A stretch of DNA of 64,000 bases from Trebouxia sp. TZW2008 (lineage: Eukaryota > Chlorophyta > Trebouxiophyceae > Trebouxiales > Trebouxiaceae): positions 23,452 through 87,451 of the forward strand of contig BDIU01000425.1 of the NCBI GenBank assembly GCA_002118135.1, in the 5' to 3' direction. The notes below the pieces were generated by a model. It worked only from the letters and a program-made list of their open reading frames with translations. It did no database searches and had not been told where the DNA came from. The position numbers and the translations under genes were made by a program. Positions within the stretch are counted from its first letter, which is position 1. The number at the start of each line of letters is the position of its first letter. Shown piece after piece: positions 34,201 to 44,400 of the stretch.

Positions 34201-35489
34201 GCGCACCCACCAGATCAGGTGACCTCCGCAATCATCGTCATCAATCTTCCATCATTCTGACATGATTCAGGCTTCTGTCAGTTGCGTCTGATGGTGGAAC
34301 CAGCCTGGTGGAATGCTTGCCTAAGACAGGATGCATCCACCAGATCAGATACCCTCTGCGCTTGTTGTCAACAACTTGGCAGCAAATCATGAACAAAATT
34401 TCGTCTGCCTTGCATGTCAACCTTAGTTGGCTCAAGACAGCTTCTGACAGAGTTGCATGGAGGCAATCAACGTTATCTGTTCATACCCAGTTGCTGGGGT
34501 CTACAGCCTGCCTTGCAAGCCTGTTCAAGAGACAACAACAAAGCATTGATTTTGATCATGTATGTGTTGGCGAGTATGGTTCCATGCACATGCTAGGTGC
34601 AATAACAAAGCAGCTGCCTGGAAAGCACAGAATGATTACAGAGAGCTCACAGTTTGGTGGAGGCTTGCAGCCATCAAGCTGCCTCAGCCTGTCTGATTGC
34701 CTGTATGAGCTTCAAAAACATTTGTAGACGAAGTTCAGTGCTCTCAGGCTCCTTCAACTCGCAGAGTCTCCTATGATGACACCTTCACATGCAGACCTTT
34801 GTTTTCCTTCCTCCTTTTCTCTGCTATGTTTCTGTTTTGCTTTTTTGGGTTTGGTTTGTTTCTTTTCTGTCACTGTCGAAATTATTGTGCGCTGCAGGGT
34901 CCACCTGTCAGCCCTTGGCTACCCCATTGCAAATGACTCCCAGTATGGCGGCATCTACAAGGGGCCAGACCAAGTGCGTGTCCATGCATCTACTGCTAGA
35001 GGGCAACAGCACCTTGAGCCAAAGTCAAGTCATACGCTGAGCGGCACTGCAGAGACTGCAAAGACAGCCACTGAGCCTTCAGATGACTCTCAAAAGGCAG
35101 CTTCAGTGTCACGATCTTCTCATAAGCGGCAGAAACTGGACTCAGAGCCTGCAGCTGGCAGTCAGAATGCTGAACTCCAAGCAGAGAATGGTGTTGCCAG
35201 TCGTCAAACAAGCGCTAGTGCTGGCAAGCAGCCCACTGATCAGCAGGAAACTGTGACTGGTTCAGGAAACACTGAAAGCAGTGACAGCAGCAGCAGCAGC
35301 AGTAAAATGTATACTGTGCCTGCTGATCTGCAGGACAGTAGGTGCCTCAACTGCCCTTCGCTGATACCACCAGGTTATCCCACTGACATTCATCCCTTGT
35401 GGCTGCATGCGCAAGAGTACACCAGCCAGCAATGGTCTTTTGTTTGTTCGAAACCTGCCTGGGCAGAAGAAGGCTGGACACCTAAATGA
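31213..35489 (+). CDS. RluA-family RNA pseudouridine synthase (Rib2/PUS9/RPUSD type)
   Basis: Converts uridine to pseudouridine in tRNA or rRNA. Exons: 31213-31437, 31508-31588, 31816-31986, 32948-33172, 33920-34218, 34898-35489; phases agree, about 530 residues. The N-terminus (MSCIAFKRQAILWHAPAIGK..) could target an organelle; a second in-frame ATG lies at about 31350. Exon 2 has VKPYYFDFLCSVKKRWLGMT. Exon 3 has SRPRSYYEEAFADGRLRIEG, an S4-like segment. Exon 4 has DDLIAVHKPA and the catalytic motif PVHRLDKPVSGLLL, whose Asp is the expected nucleophile. Exon 5 has QKTYIARVLGSFPDG and ECLPKTGRTHQIR. Exon 6 has VHLSALGYPIANDSQYGG, a Ser/Gln/Glu-rich insert, and CLNCPSLIPPGYPTDIHPLW. Exons 4 and 5 are surrounded by decayed extra copies. 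Confidence 0.93.
32780..33066 (+). repeat. Duplicate of RluA exon 4 first half
   Basis: 32780-32900 repeats the acceptor (GCAG) and the start of exon 4: VVGGTDDLIAVHKPATVPVH versus VVGETDDLIAVHKPASAPVH at 32948. It runs to about FERPDF, where similarity ends. Confidence 0.8.
33080..33842 (+). repeat. Array of RluA exon 4 end plus donor (about 5-6 copies)
   Basis: The functional VHRLDKPVSGLLLIAKSAAA..ALIQ end (to 33172) is followed by copies at about 33213-33310 (split by a LINE), 33410-33511 (VHHLDKPVSGLLLIT, stop), 33548-33638 (VYRLDKPLSGLLLIT, stop), 33680-33712 (partial) and 33748-33840 (VHCLGKPVSGLLLIAKSAAA, open, catalytic Asp replaced). Most keep CTGATACAG then GT. Confidence 0.85.
33236..33289 (-). 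mobile_element. Tiny LINE 3' end inserted in an exon copy, 7-bp target duplication
   Basis: The reverse complement reads CCTAGCTGGGCCTGCTAAGC and then a GAATGAATGAAAA tail. It is flanked by GCAGTCA on both sides (about 33229-33235 and 33283-33289). Sibling exon copies contain this 7-mer once, as AATGCAGTCAGGGC. Confidence 0.8.
34141..34365 (+). repeat. Duplicate of RluA exon 5 end
   Basis: Exon 5 end (RLLSVAPDGKTSLVECLPKT..HQIR, to 34218) recurs at 34268-34348 as RLLSVASDGGTSLVECLPKT..HQIR. The GT donor of the copy has become AT (CAGATCAG then ATACC). Confidence 0.85.
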
Positions 35490-36131
35490 AACATCAGCAA
35501 TGATCAGTTGCTGGACAAGCAGATGTCAGTGTCACGTCATGCGACAATGATTTGAGCATTGCTGCGCAAGACACACTGCAACGCATGAGCAATGTTGCAG
35601 CCATATGCGGGTTGTGAACCATCACTCATAGTAATTCAACGATAAACATGCATTGCATTTGAAGGATCAACATGCATTGCATTAAGGCTGTGCAGCAATG
35701 CCTGCGCGGGAGTCGCCAGTTTGTTGTGGTGCACGTGAAACACACGAAGTTCGAGCATCAGATTGATCATGGCTTGTCACAGCATTGCAATTTGATACAG
35801 GTGGAAAAGCGATGAACTTGTCAGGTCCTGCGCAAAACGGCATGAATGGTGAAACGTCGCAGTTCAAATGTCATCCTGCATGAAACGCTGCTGTGCAAGC
35901 TAGTAGTTGACACGTATCATATGCATAGTATGCTTGTAGACAGATCATCTGTGCGATCAAATTCAACAAGCAAAACAAGCCCAAATAAGGCATCAAATCA
36001 GGATGATCGGTGCCTTTTGCAACCCCTAGCAATTGCTGTCAGCAAGCTGCAACATGTTGTCAAACCCGATACCCTACAATGTCGCCGAAATTTTGAGGCA
36101 ACATCAGACCTTGCATGTCACATCTCAGTTC
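35490..36131. other. Convergent intergenic region
   Basis: Between the pseudouridine synthase stop and the SnRK2 stop. It includes a short duplicated AACATGCATTGCATT at about 35645-35680. No gene is seen. Confidence 0.4.
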
Positions 36132-38087
36132 TTAGAACTCGCAGGCAGTGTAGCTGTACTCTTGATCCATGACATCATCTATGTAGTCTGTGTCTTGGTC
36201 ATCATGGAACACAGGTTGGTCTGAATTGCTGAATCTGACGACTTTGGCTTCTTGTACTGTAGCCTTTATCTGCTCTTCAGTCTGCGCACTCAGAGGGGCA
36301 CCGCTTTGCCCCTGCTGAGCTAAGCAGATATCGTTAAAACCAGTCAAGCCTGGTGGCAGATCCTGCTGATACCAAGGGTGTGCTTGGATTTCTGGGATGG
36401 TGATACGCTTTGTTGGATCTGCCACAAAGATGCGACGCATCAAATCTTTGCATGCATCTGACACTACGCCGTGAGGAGAGCGCACTGGGAAATGGTAGTC
36501 TACTGCAATGATGCGGTAGAGGACTTTCTGAAACCTGCATCCAAAATTGACCAGCAGGCTCAGAAAGCATTCCCTGACACAAAACTATGCGTTGCATTGA
36601 AGAATGACACGTGTTCTGAAAGGCAAAATTATGAAGCAATACAAACGTACCATCTCAGCATGCCAGCCGCACATGACTCACTGCAGGAATGCAAAGGATG
36701 GGACTGAACGCTCACCTGTTTGCCTCTTTCTTGTCTTCAGGGCGCTCAAATGGGTACTGCCCAAACAACATGACGTACAACATGACACCACTAGACCAGA
36801 CATCAGCCATCACGCCATCATAGTGCTTCTTGTTGGAGATGACCTCTGGAGCTGCAACAGCAACAACACCAAAGTCAGGGGCAGGCAGGTGCATGGACTT
36901 GCATGAGCAGGAAGAAAGGTACAGAGCAACTAGATCTCAGGCTACAGGTCAACACAGATGTAGCAGCGTCAGCAACAGCAACTGCATGGTTGATGTTTTG
37001 TGCAAATGTGCAGCATATGCATCAGCTTAGGTGTGAGTGGTGTCTTGAATACTCTGCCAAAGAGGCCTTCAAGTCTTGAACAAGCAGGAAGCATGAGGCT
37101 TCTGAGCTGCAGTCAGCATTCTTGCACACCTGTATAACCAGGCGTGCCAACTTTGGACTTTGGCAGACTGTCTTTGGCATGCTTGGAGTAGCCAAAGTCA
37201 CACATCTTGACCAGTGGCCGCTTGCTGTTATCCAGCAGCGTGTTCTCCTGCAGCACAAGGATGCAACTTGTACACATGATGCTGCAGTGTCTGGCAAAGC
37301 ATCTCCACTTGCAGCTTGATGCAGTAGTGCGTGCACCTCATACACATGCTGCTACAACGTCTTGCCAAGCACATCCCACTGCAGTTGAATGCCATGGTGC
37401 GTGCAACTCATGCACATGCTGCTGCGGCGCCTTGCAAAGCACATGTCGTTGCAGCTGGATGCTGTGATGCATGCAACTTATATGCACATGCTGTTGCGGC
37501 ATTTGGCAAAGCACGTCTGAGGACAGCTTGATGCTGTGATGCGCACCAGCTTGATGTCTCTGTTGACTACACCAATCTTGTGGCAGTAGTCAAGAGCAAT
37601 GATCAACTGCTGGAAGAACCACCGGGCCTCATACTCTTGGAGGCCATTCCGCTGCTTGACGTACTGAAACATGTCCCCTCCAGGAGCAAATTCCATCGCA
37701 ATCCCCAGGAATTCATTGGTCAAGAACACCTCCTTGAATTGAATGATGTGTGGATGCAGCAGCCGATTGTGGTTGAGCAGTTCCCGTTCAACGTATTTGG
37801 TGATCTGCAAGAGACTGGAGTTGAGTCTGGCTGTTGCTGAACAACAAAGGCGTCGAACTGGAGATTTACACAAATTGAGCCGCTTGGAGGGATGCTGTGC
37901 CACTGGCTGTGAAGCTCACCTTTTCTCCGCGCTCTATAAACTTGACTGCAACCTGTTCGTTTGTTCTGGTGTCCTGACAGAGTTGAACAAACCCGTACGA
38001 TCCAGAGTTTATGTCTTTAATCTTCCTGTACCGAGACCTCTGTAAGCCGTCCAAGGGTTCTCGTTTCGCAGGAGGACGCTGACTCAT
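36132..38087 (-). CDS. SnRK2-family Ser/Thr protein kinase
   Basis: Plant/algal stress-signalling kinase class (osmotic stress and nutrient responses in land plants and algae). Exons: 38087-37920, 37804-37547, 37247-37130, 36851-36716, 36534-36132; phases agree, about 360 residues. Gly-rich loop [11 protein letters not shown], Lys in [11 protein letters not shown], Glu in [18 protein letters not shown], hinge [14 protein letters not shown], catalytic loop [18 protein letters not shown] in [20 protein letters not shown], activation-loop end [14 protein letters not shown], then [20 protein letters not shown] and [13 protein letters not shown]. The C-terminal tail is acidic ([15 protein letters not shown]), as in SnRK2s. 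The usual HRD triplet is NRD; I believe this also occurs in other algal SnRK2 proteins but have not checked. It is divergent from TLS1. Confidence 0.95.
37245..37550. repeat. About 70-bp tandem array at the donor of SnRK2 exon 2 (4 units)
   Basis: Units containing GCATGCAACT..ATGCACATGCTG and CAGCTTGATGCTGTGATGC-like segments repeat at about 37318, 37388, 37457 and 37530. The last includes the exon 2 end (RDIKL) and its donor GTGCGC, read on the minus strand. Confidence 0.75.
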
Positions 38088-38504
38088 TGACCCCTGTTCG
38101 CAAAGATACAGACGCAGTAACCGAACACTGCTTGGCTCGCGAGCGGCGTCGAGCCTATTTCGAAACGACGGCACATAAGTGCCGGCACACGCTCTGTGCA
38201 AGCATAAACAGAGGTTGTACGCTCTGAGTTTGGCCTGATAAGCACAGTCTATGTATAGCTATAGTAACGACCCTCACGAAGCAAAGAAAGGGTTCGACTG
38301 TTGACCGGCCTTCCTACCAATGCAACGCACAGCTTTGACCTCCGCACCGAGAGTGAACGCTGCTGTATTGTGCAGATCTCACAACCTCTCCTCCACGCTT
38401 TAGCAGTTTTGCATTATTCCGTGTTGCTCTGCAAACAGCAGCCGGCGAGCACACCAGCGATCGCTGAACACTTGGCGTTGAGACAACAGAGTCCGACGTA
38501 GGGC
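38088..38504. promoter_or_regulatory. Divergent promoter region, SnRK2 / TLS1
   Basis: 417 bp between divergent ATGs. No specific element is assigned. Confidence 0.45.
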
Positions 38505-40918
38505 ATGACTGAGGCAGCAAAGAAAAAGGGAGGCATACGCAAAAGGCCTGTGCAACAGGAGGACGAGGAAGAAGGGTCGGAAACACTGTTGCTCAGGTGC
38601 AGATGTTGCAGTGTTGCATGGCTTGTACATATCAGCTTGTAGCACACGATTTTTGCGAAACAGCGCAGCAAAGCTTTTGTTGCTGTGTCGACAGCTGTCT
38701 TGACCGCCAGCAACCCTCTGCAGAGAGCAGATCGCTGAAAGACAGCACCAGCAGCAGCAACGCAGGCGTGATCAGGTGCGTGTTCACTGTAGCAAAAGCC
38801 AGCAAGCCCGGCTGTACCAGCAGCCATCTGATGTCCACTCTGTGCAGGCAGTACGTGCTGAGCTGCTGGCAGCTGGACTGAAGAAAATAGATCAAGCACA
38901 GGTGTGCGACTGACTTTGCAGCTTGAGTTTTCTCCATCATGCCTCAGCGCTGTTCCCAAGGTCCTCAAATCTACGCTGCTGAAGCAATCAGGAAGCATGA
39001 CAACAGGTTGACGCTGCTGCTGCTTCAGGCGGCTGGCTTGTCTTCAAGGGAGACAAATGACTTGCTTGACTCCTATGTGCGGGAGCAGGTTGAGGACAAG
39101 GGTGCTGGTGAATCTCACATGTAAGAACACTACCTTTCAGCATTATCATTGCTGCCCCAGCACATCAAACCTTGCTTGCAGATGTGCTGCAATGCCTTGA
39201 CAAGCCCATCTGCATTGATAGCCAATCTTTGCATGGCCAGCAATGTATACCGCTCACCTCCTTTAGCTTCTATCACTCTATGACATCTGTGTGTGGAAAA
39301 GACTACTTGATGTGATCGCACTCAAACTTCTTGTTGGGGTGACTGTTTCTCTTACACTAACACGCATCATAAGAGCACCTGATGGATCTCGAAATCGATT
39401 CTGCATTGGTGCAATGTCATGACACTCAATCCTTTGCTTTGTGGGCAGGGAGGCCTTCATCAGGGAGCAAATGCTAAAGCGGCTGGGCAAAGATGCAGAT
39501 GAAGCTGCAGCAAGTGAAAGCCAGCTGCACCCAGAAGATGAGCTGTACGCAGTGCCCTCAGATTTACAGGTTTGCCCATCATTCTTATGCAAAGTCCATC
39601 TTAGCGATGGCGCTATGTGCTGCATGCACACTCTGCTGAACTCGTCCCAGGTTGTGGATGACACCAAGGCCATAGCAATTTCGTACAGTCATCTGCATGC
39701 TGCTTTTCTGTGCTGGCCAGCTGCCACAAGGGGTCGTTCTTCTCTTCTTCTCATCTTCTTATGTTTTTCTTCTTCTCTTCTTCTTCTTGATCAATGTGAT
39801 GTTCTTCTTCTCTTCTTTTCTTCTTCTTCTCTCTCTCTGATGTGATCAACAAGCCTCCATGGTGCTCTGCATTCCAAAGCACAGCATTGTCATGCTGTGC
39901 TCTGCATTGTGTTGCGAGATCACCAGTGGGCAGACTCTGATTCCTGATTGATTTACAGGGTCAGTCCACAAAGGCACAGGATCCAGGCGCCTGGGCAACT
40001 GGCATTGTGGAGGTGGCTCTTCCTGTCCAGTATAAGATGAAAAACATTGAGGAGACTGAGGCTGCCAAGCGAAGGTTGCTGCATGCCAGCAGGTGCAACA
40101 TCTAACACCTAGAGATCAATGTGCTCTTGACATGCTTTTGCTGCTTGAAATCTGCTTGCTGCTTGAAGCATCTCATGTTGCATTTGCTGCTGTGCAAAGG
40201 GCGCTGCATTGGTCTGTGAAACATTTGAGGAAGGGTTTGGGAGTAGGGGTGAGGCCAATTCAGCACGAGCCTATGTGTGCTGTCATGACATTGCTTGAAT
40301 TTGTGTGTGCATGTGCAGGGGTACAACAGATGAAATGCAGAGTCCAACATCTGGCCCTGGGGTGAGGAGGGGAATTTATCCTGCTGGCTTTGGGAAGCTC
40401 ACAGCATTGACGGCGCCGCCTCAAACACAAGACAGCTTTGTGTAAGCAAATTGTCCATTTGTGCCACATGCATACTGCACCTGTGCTGTGAAGTGTCATC
40501 CGACATCACAGTTATTGTATATGATGACGACTTGTCTGTGCACTGATATGTAGGGTTTTGTTGAGTGAGTGGCTTCTGACGATCTGCTGGTGCTTCTGGC
40601 AGCTGTCTGCTGTGATCTTGCTGCTATGCATGTGCGTCTGTGTGTGCTTTGAATTCTTTTGATGCGCAACATTCTGGTAGTGTGTGAACTGGTTTGAGTT
40701 GAGTTGCTGCGATTTCTTGAAGAGGTGGTCTGCTCTCGATGATCTGCTGGTGCTTCCGGCAGCTGTCTGCTGTGATCTAGCTGCTATGCATGTATGTCCG
40801 TGCTGTGTTTGCTTTCGATTTCTTTCAACTTTCCTCCACGGGGTTAGATCCATGATGCAGGGCAGACAAGATGAAGGATGAGTGGAAGGCGAAGAAAAAG
40901 AAGAAGCGGCACATGTAA
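38505..40918 (+). CDS. TLS1/C9orf78-like (Hep59 family) splicing-associated protein
   Basis: Family members associate with the spliceosome; fission yeast Tls1 affects splicing of shelterin transcripts. Exons: 38505-38596, 38724-38775, 38848-38901 (less sure), 39029-39120, 39449-39569, 39959-40092, 40319-40441, 40861-40918; phases agree. The N-terminus is Lys-rich then acidic (MTEAAKKKGGIRKRPVQQED). It is followed by IAERQHQQQQRRRDQ, AAGLSSRETNDLLDSYVREQ, EAFIREQMLKRLG, LHPEDELYAVPSDLQ, and the most diagnostic block TGIVEVALPVQYKMKNIEET ending EAAKRRLLHA. The tail is DKMKDEWKAKKKKKRHM. The total is about 241 residues. The family call rests on HPEDELY and the VxLPVxYKxKNIEETE block. Confidence 0.85.
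39736..39838 (+). repeat. CTT/TTC-rich microsatellite
   Basis: Imperfect (CTTCTT) and CTCTT tract within a TLS1 intron. Confidence 0.8.
40575..40825 (+). repeat. 157-bp tandem duplication in the last TLS1 intron
   Basis: GATCTGCTGGTGCTTCTGGC and the following CAGCTGTCTGCTGTGATCT..GCTGCTATGCATGT block occur at about 40580 and again at 40738 with few changes. Confidence 0.8.
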
Positions 40919-41441
40919 CTTAAGCTTGCATGATCCGTATATTAGCAGACTTTTACAGCACCAAGCTTTTTTCACAATACTCAGCAAAAGCTGTCCAGCA
41001 CTTTCCAGACTACTCAGCAAAAGCTGTCTAGTTGCTGCGTTACAAATGGCCCCAGCAATCTCTTCAAAACGTCAACAGTATTGTACCAGAAGTGTTCAGA
41101 ATCTCAAATGCACTCGAAGACTCCAGCTCATTGCAATTCTTGCAAATACGGAAATCTCCATACTTTGCAGTTGCAGCAGTCACAGCTCAAAAGCAATCTC
41201 TGTTAGCTACATGGCAGAACGTCGTGAGTGCCATGTCTCAACAAAAGCAGCTTTGCTTCTGCATCATGAACATGGATATTGCAAGCAATGTGCATGTGGC
41301 AAAGGACTCCGAAAAGGTTCTCTCCAGACCCCGAAAAGATTCTCCACTACAGCACCACTGCATCCGCTTGCTTAGTAAACGTGTATCAGAACCCAAGAGA
41401 CTTGCATGCACAGCTAGTGTGCAAGTCAGCTTTGCTGGGTG
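40919..41441. other. Convergent intergenic region
   Basis: Between the TLS1 and LRR-protein stops. It contains a small direct repeat, ACTCAGCAAAAGCTGTC, at about 40979 and 41012. No gene is seen. Confidence 0.4.
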
Positions 41442-44400
41442 TTAGCTAGCGCTACTGCCCGTCTGAGTACTACCAGGCAATGTTGACTGCATGACAGGAA
41501 CATCAGCCCGTTGCATTGGCTCCTGTCTCGATGCACCAAGTGTCCTAGCTACATACCTTGCCGGCAAGAATGGAAAAGCTTGCTGCTGATTGCTGGCAGT
41601 TGCCGTGGTTGGTTGAACTGCATCAGGACCCATATCATTACTATGCTGCACAGCAGGCTTACGACTGCTGCCTGATGGAGCTCCAACAAGGGGAGGATCC
41701 CTTATTGCAAAGCATAGGCTGTGTCCATCTGGCATGATGACAAGTGTTGGCTGTTCTGACTTGGTGCGACGTATTCGCCTGGAGGCGCCGTTTGCCATCT
41801 CTGTATCTCTTGTTCTTCGGTGAGACTGATGTGTACTGACCACAGGTACAACCAGGGGTGACATGCCTGCATGATCACACAGTCATGATGCATGTCCAGT
41901 TGTGTGCTCTTTCAAAACGTCATCTTATGCAGACTTGTTGTGGCCTGGATGGCGTGGCACAAGTGTAGAATGGCCCTGAATGTACACCTGTTACGGATGT
42001 GAAGCTTGCAAGCAAGCCTTTGCGAGTTAGAAACGCTCTATGTAAAGACTTACTGAGATGGACTGATTGACCACCACCACTGGTGCGGAGCTTGCAAGCA
42101 CAGCACGGCATGAAAACACAAAGGGACTCAGGGGCATGCTCAGAGGTTTGTTTTTGAAAGGAATACACTTGTTTCTAAGAGAATTGTCCTCGCATCAAAC
42201 AACCCTCCTCGCATCAAACAACCCTTACTCAACCTACCGCTGCACTCCAAAACAAATGCCTGACTCCCAACTGCATGAGTCATATATCAAGCACTCCTTT
42301 GTGCCAAGCGGCCCTGCATAGCTGTACACTTGACAACTGACCATTCCAGGTTTACAGTCTTTTGCTGGATGATGCAGGAGAAAACACGACTATTGAGAGA
42401 TTGCTGTACCTAGAAGGCGGCGGCAGCGGTTTTGCAGGCGGAATTCCCAGGTGTCCTGCACTGCCAGCCCCTGCTGCCGCCGTCGCCGCAGCTGCCACGA
42501 CCTCAGCCCCACAATCAACAGCACAGCACATACTATTAGCACCCCAATCACTGCAAAACACCAAATTGCTGTCGTTGCAAATAACATCTCTACCGCCATG
42601 ACTTCATAAACAAAAGCACAGTGCATACCATCAGCACCCCAATCACTGCAAACACACGGAGCAGCTGTTGTCTACAACTGACAGCACAGTGCATACTATC
42701 AGCATCCAATGAGTGCAATATGTCAAGCAGCTACTGTCCAAGGACATATTGTCAGCACTTCACGAGCAAACCTGCTGTCAATGCCAAACGTGTTCAATTT
42801 GCTGTCACCAATACATTCCACAAAGGCACAATCTACAGACAATAGGAGGCTACATATGCTCTTAGTGCATCAGCAGAAGGCTAGTGGTCGTGCCAAGGAG
42901 AATCTGCCTCCGTGACTCAAATGCCAGGCAGCAGTGAGCAAAGGCAACAGCGGCTGCCAAGCACGCACAGGCTGACAATGAGCCTATCTGCATACAGGCA
43001 CAGCATGCTATTGATATGCTGCACACAGACCCAGCATGCTAGAAAAAGAAAAGAAAGAAAAAGAAAAGTCTACGCTGTTAGGCGTCATAGCGGGAGCCTT
43101 TGTCTAAAGAGGCAGCCCGGGATAGCATGCTATTGATATGCTGCGGAAAGACTCAGCATGCAAGTCAGCAATTCAGACTGAAGTTGAGTTATGGCAGCAC
43201 TGACCTGTGCGCAAGATGAGCGCCAAATTTGAGCGAGAGGAACAGTTGCTGTCATCACAACCTTTGCCAATGCTGCTGTGAGAGGTGTCCACGCTCAGCT
43301 GACCTGACGCCTACACAGCACACAGACTTTAATGAAAGTAACTTTTTGAGGTCCATATTCAATCCTGGCAACATTTTTTTGATTGCCAGCAGTGAGCAAT
43401 TCAATCCTGGCGATACTTTTTTGAGGTCCATATTCAATTGCTCAAGTCGAGGTCTTGCGTGCGGCATATTGCAGGTTCAGATGTTGTGCTATAGCAGGAT
43501 GGCTTGCATCATGCATTGGGCTCAGCTGCTGAATCATGTAAATCATAGATTGACAGAGCAACAATGATGAGCAGCTGGACAAGTGTTGATCTGAAGGCAG
43601 TTAGGCTGTTTACTTGTCTCCACTGGTCTGCTGGACCGATAGCAGGCTGCAGGCTAAACAGACAAACCTCACATTAGCCTCTTCACAATCTGCCACAGCC
43701 ACTAGGCAAAATGCACAGTGCATGTGTTAGGCAAGCTTGCGCTGCATCACCACATATGATGAGTGTGTGCAGGGAGAGGTTGGGCTGTGTAGACCCAAGA
43801 CAGATTAGACAGACTAAAGATGGACTCAAGGCTTCAGCTGCAATATGTTGAAGGACACTCATTTGCTACACTTGATGTAAATGCAGAAGAGGCAGCATTG
43901 ACGGACCTGCATGGGGAAAGGGGGTAGGTTGCCGCAGAGACCACAGTTGTAGTCCAGCTCCAAGTCCTGCAGGGCCGACATGCCCGCCCAACTGCTTGGC
44001 ACTGTGCCGTGCAGCCCATTGCCACCTGCATCATGGTTCAACAGCTGCTGGGCTCTGTGCTTGGCAACCCACTGGCCACAAATCGTGGTTGGTGCAACAA
44101 GTGGTTATAAGTACAGCTCCAGTTGCGCCATTGCTGACTGAGCTTGTTTCGTTTTCTTGTTGTTCATTGTCTGCACAAAGAGGCTTATGACTTATAATGA
44201 TACAATTCAGATGCTAGAATTAGAGTTTGCCACTTGTGGCACATGCAATTAGACTTGTTGTCTAGCTGAAGCATGTAAAATCTCTCTCTCTCTCTCTCTA
44301 TTGTCGACTTCAAGGGGTTCTGCAGTCCTACGGCCCACAAGCTACCCGGCAGCTCAGCAATACTGCAATGAGTAGCATGCTATAGCTGGCAACTATACTA

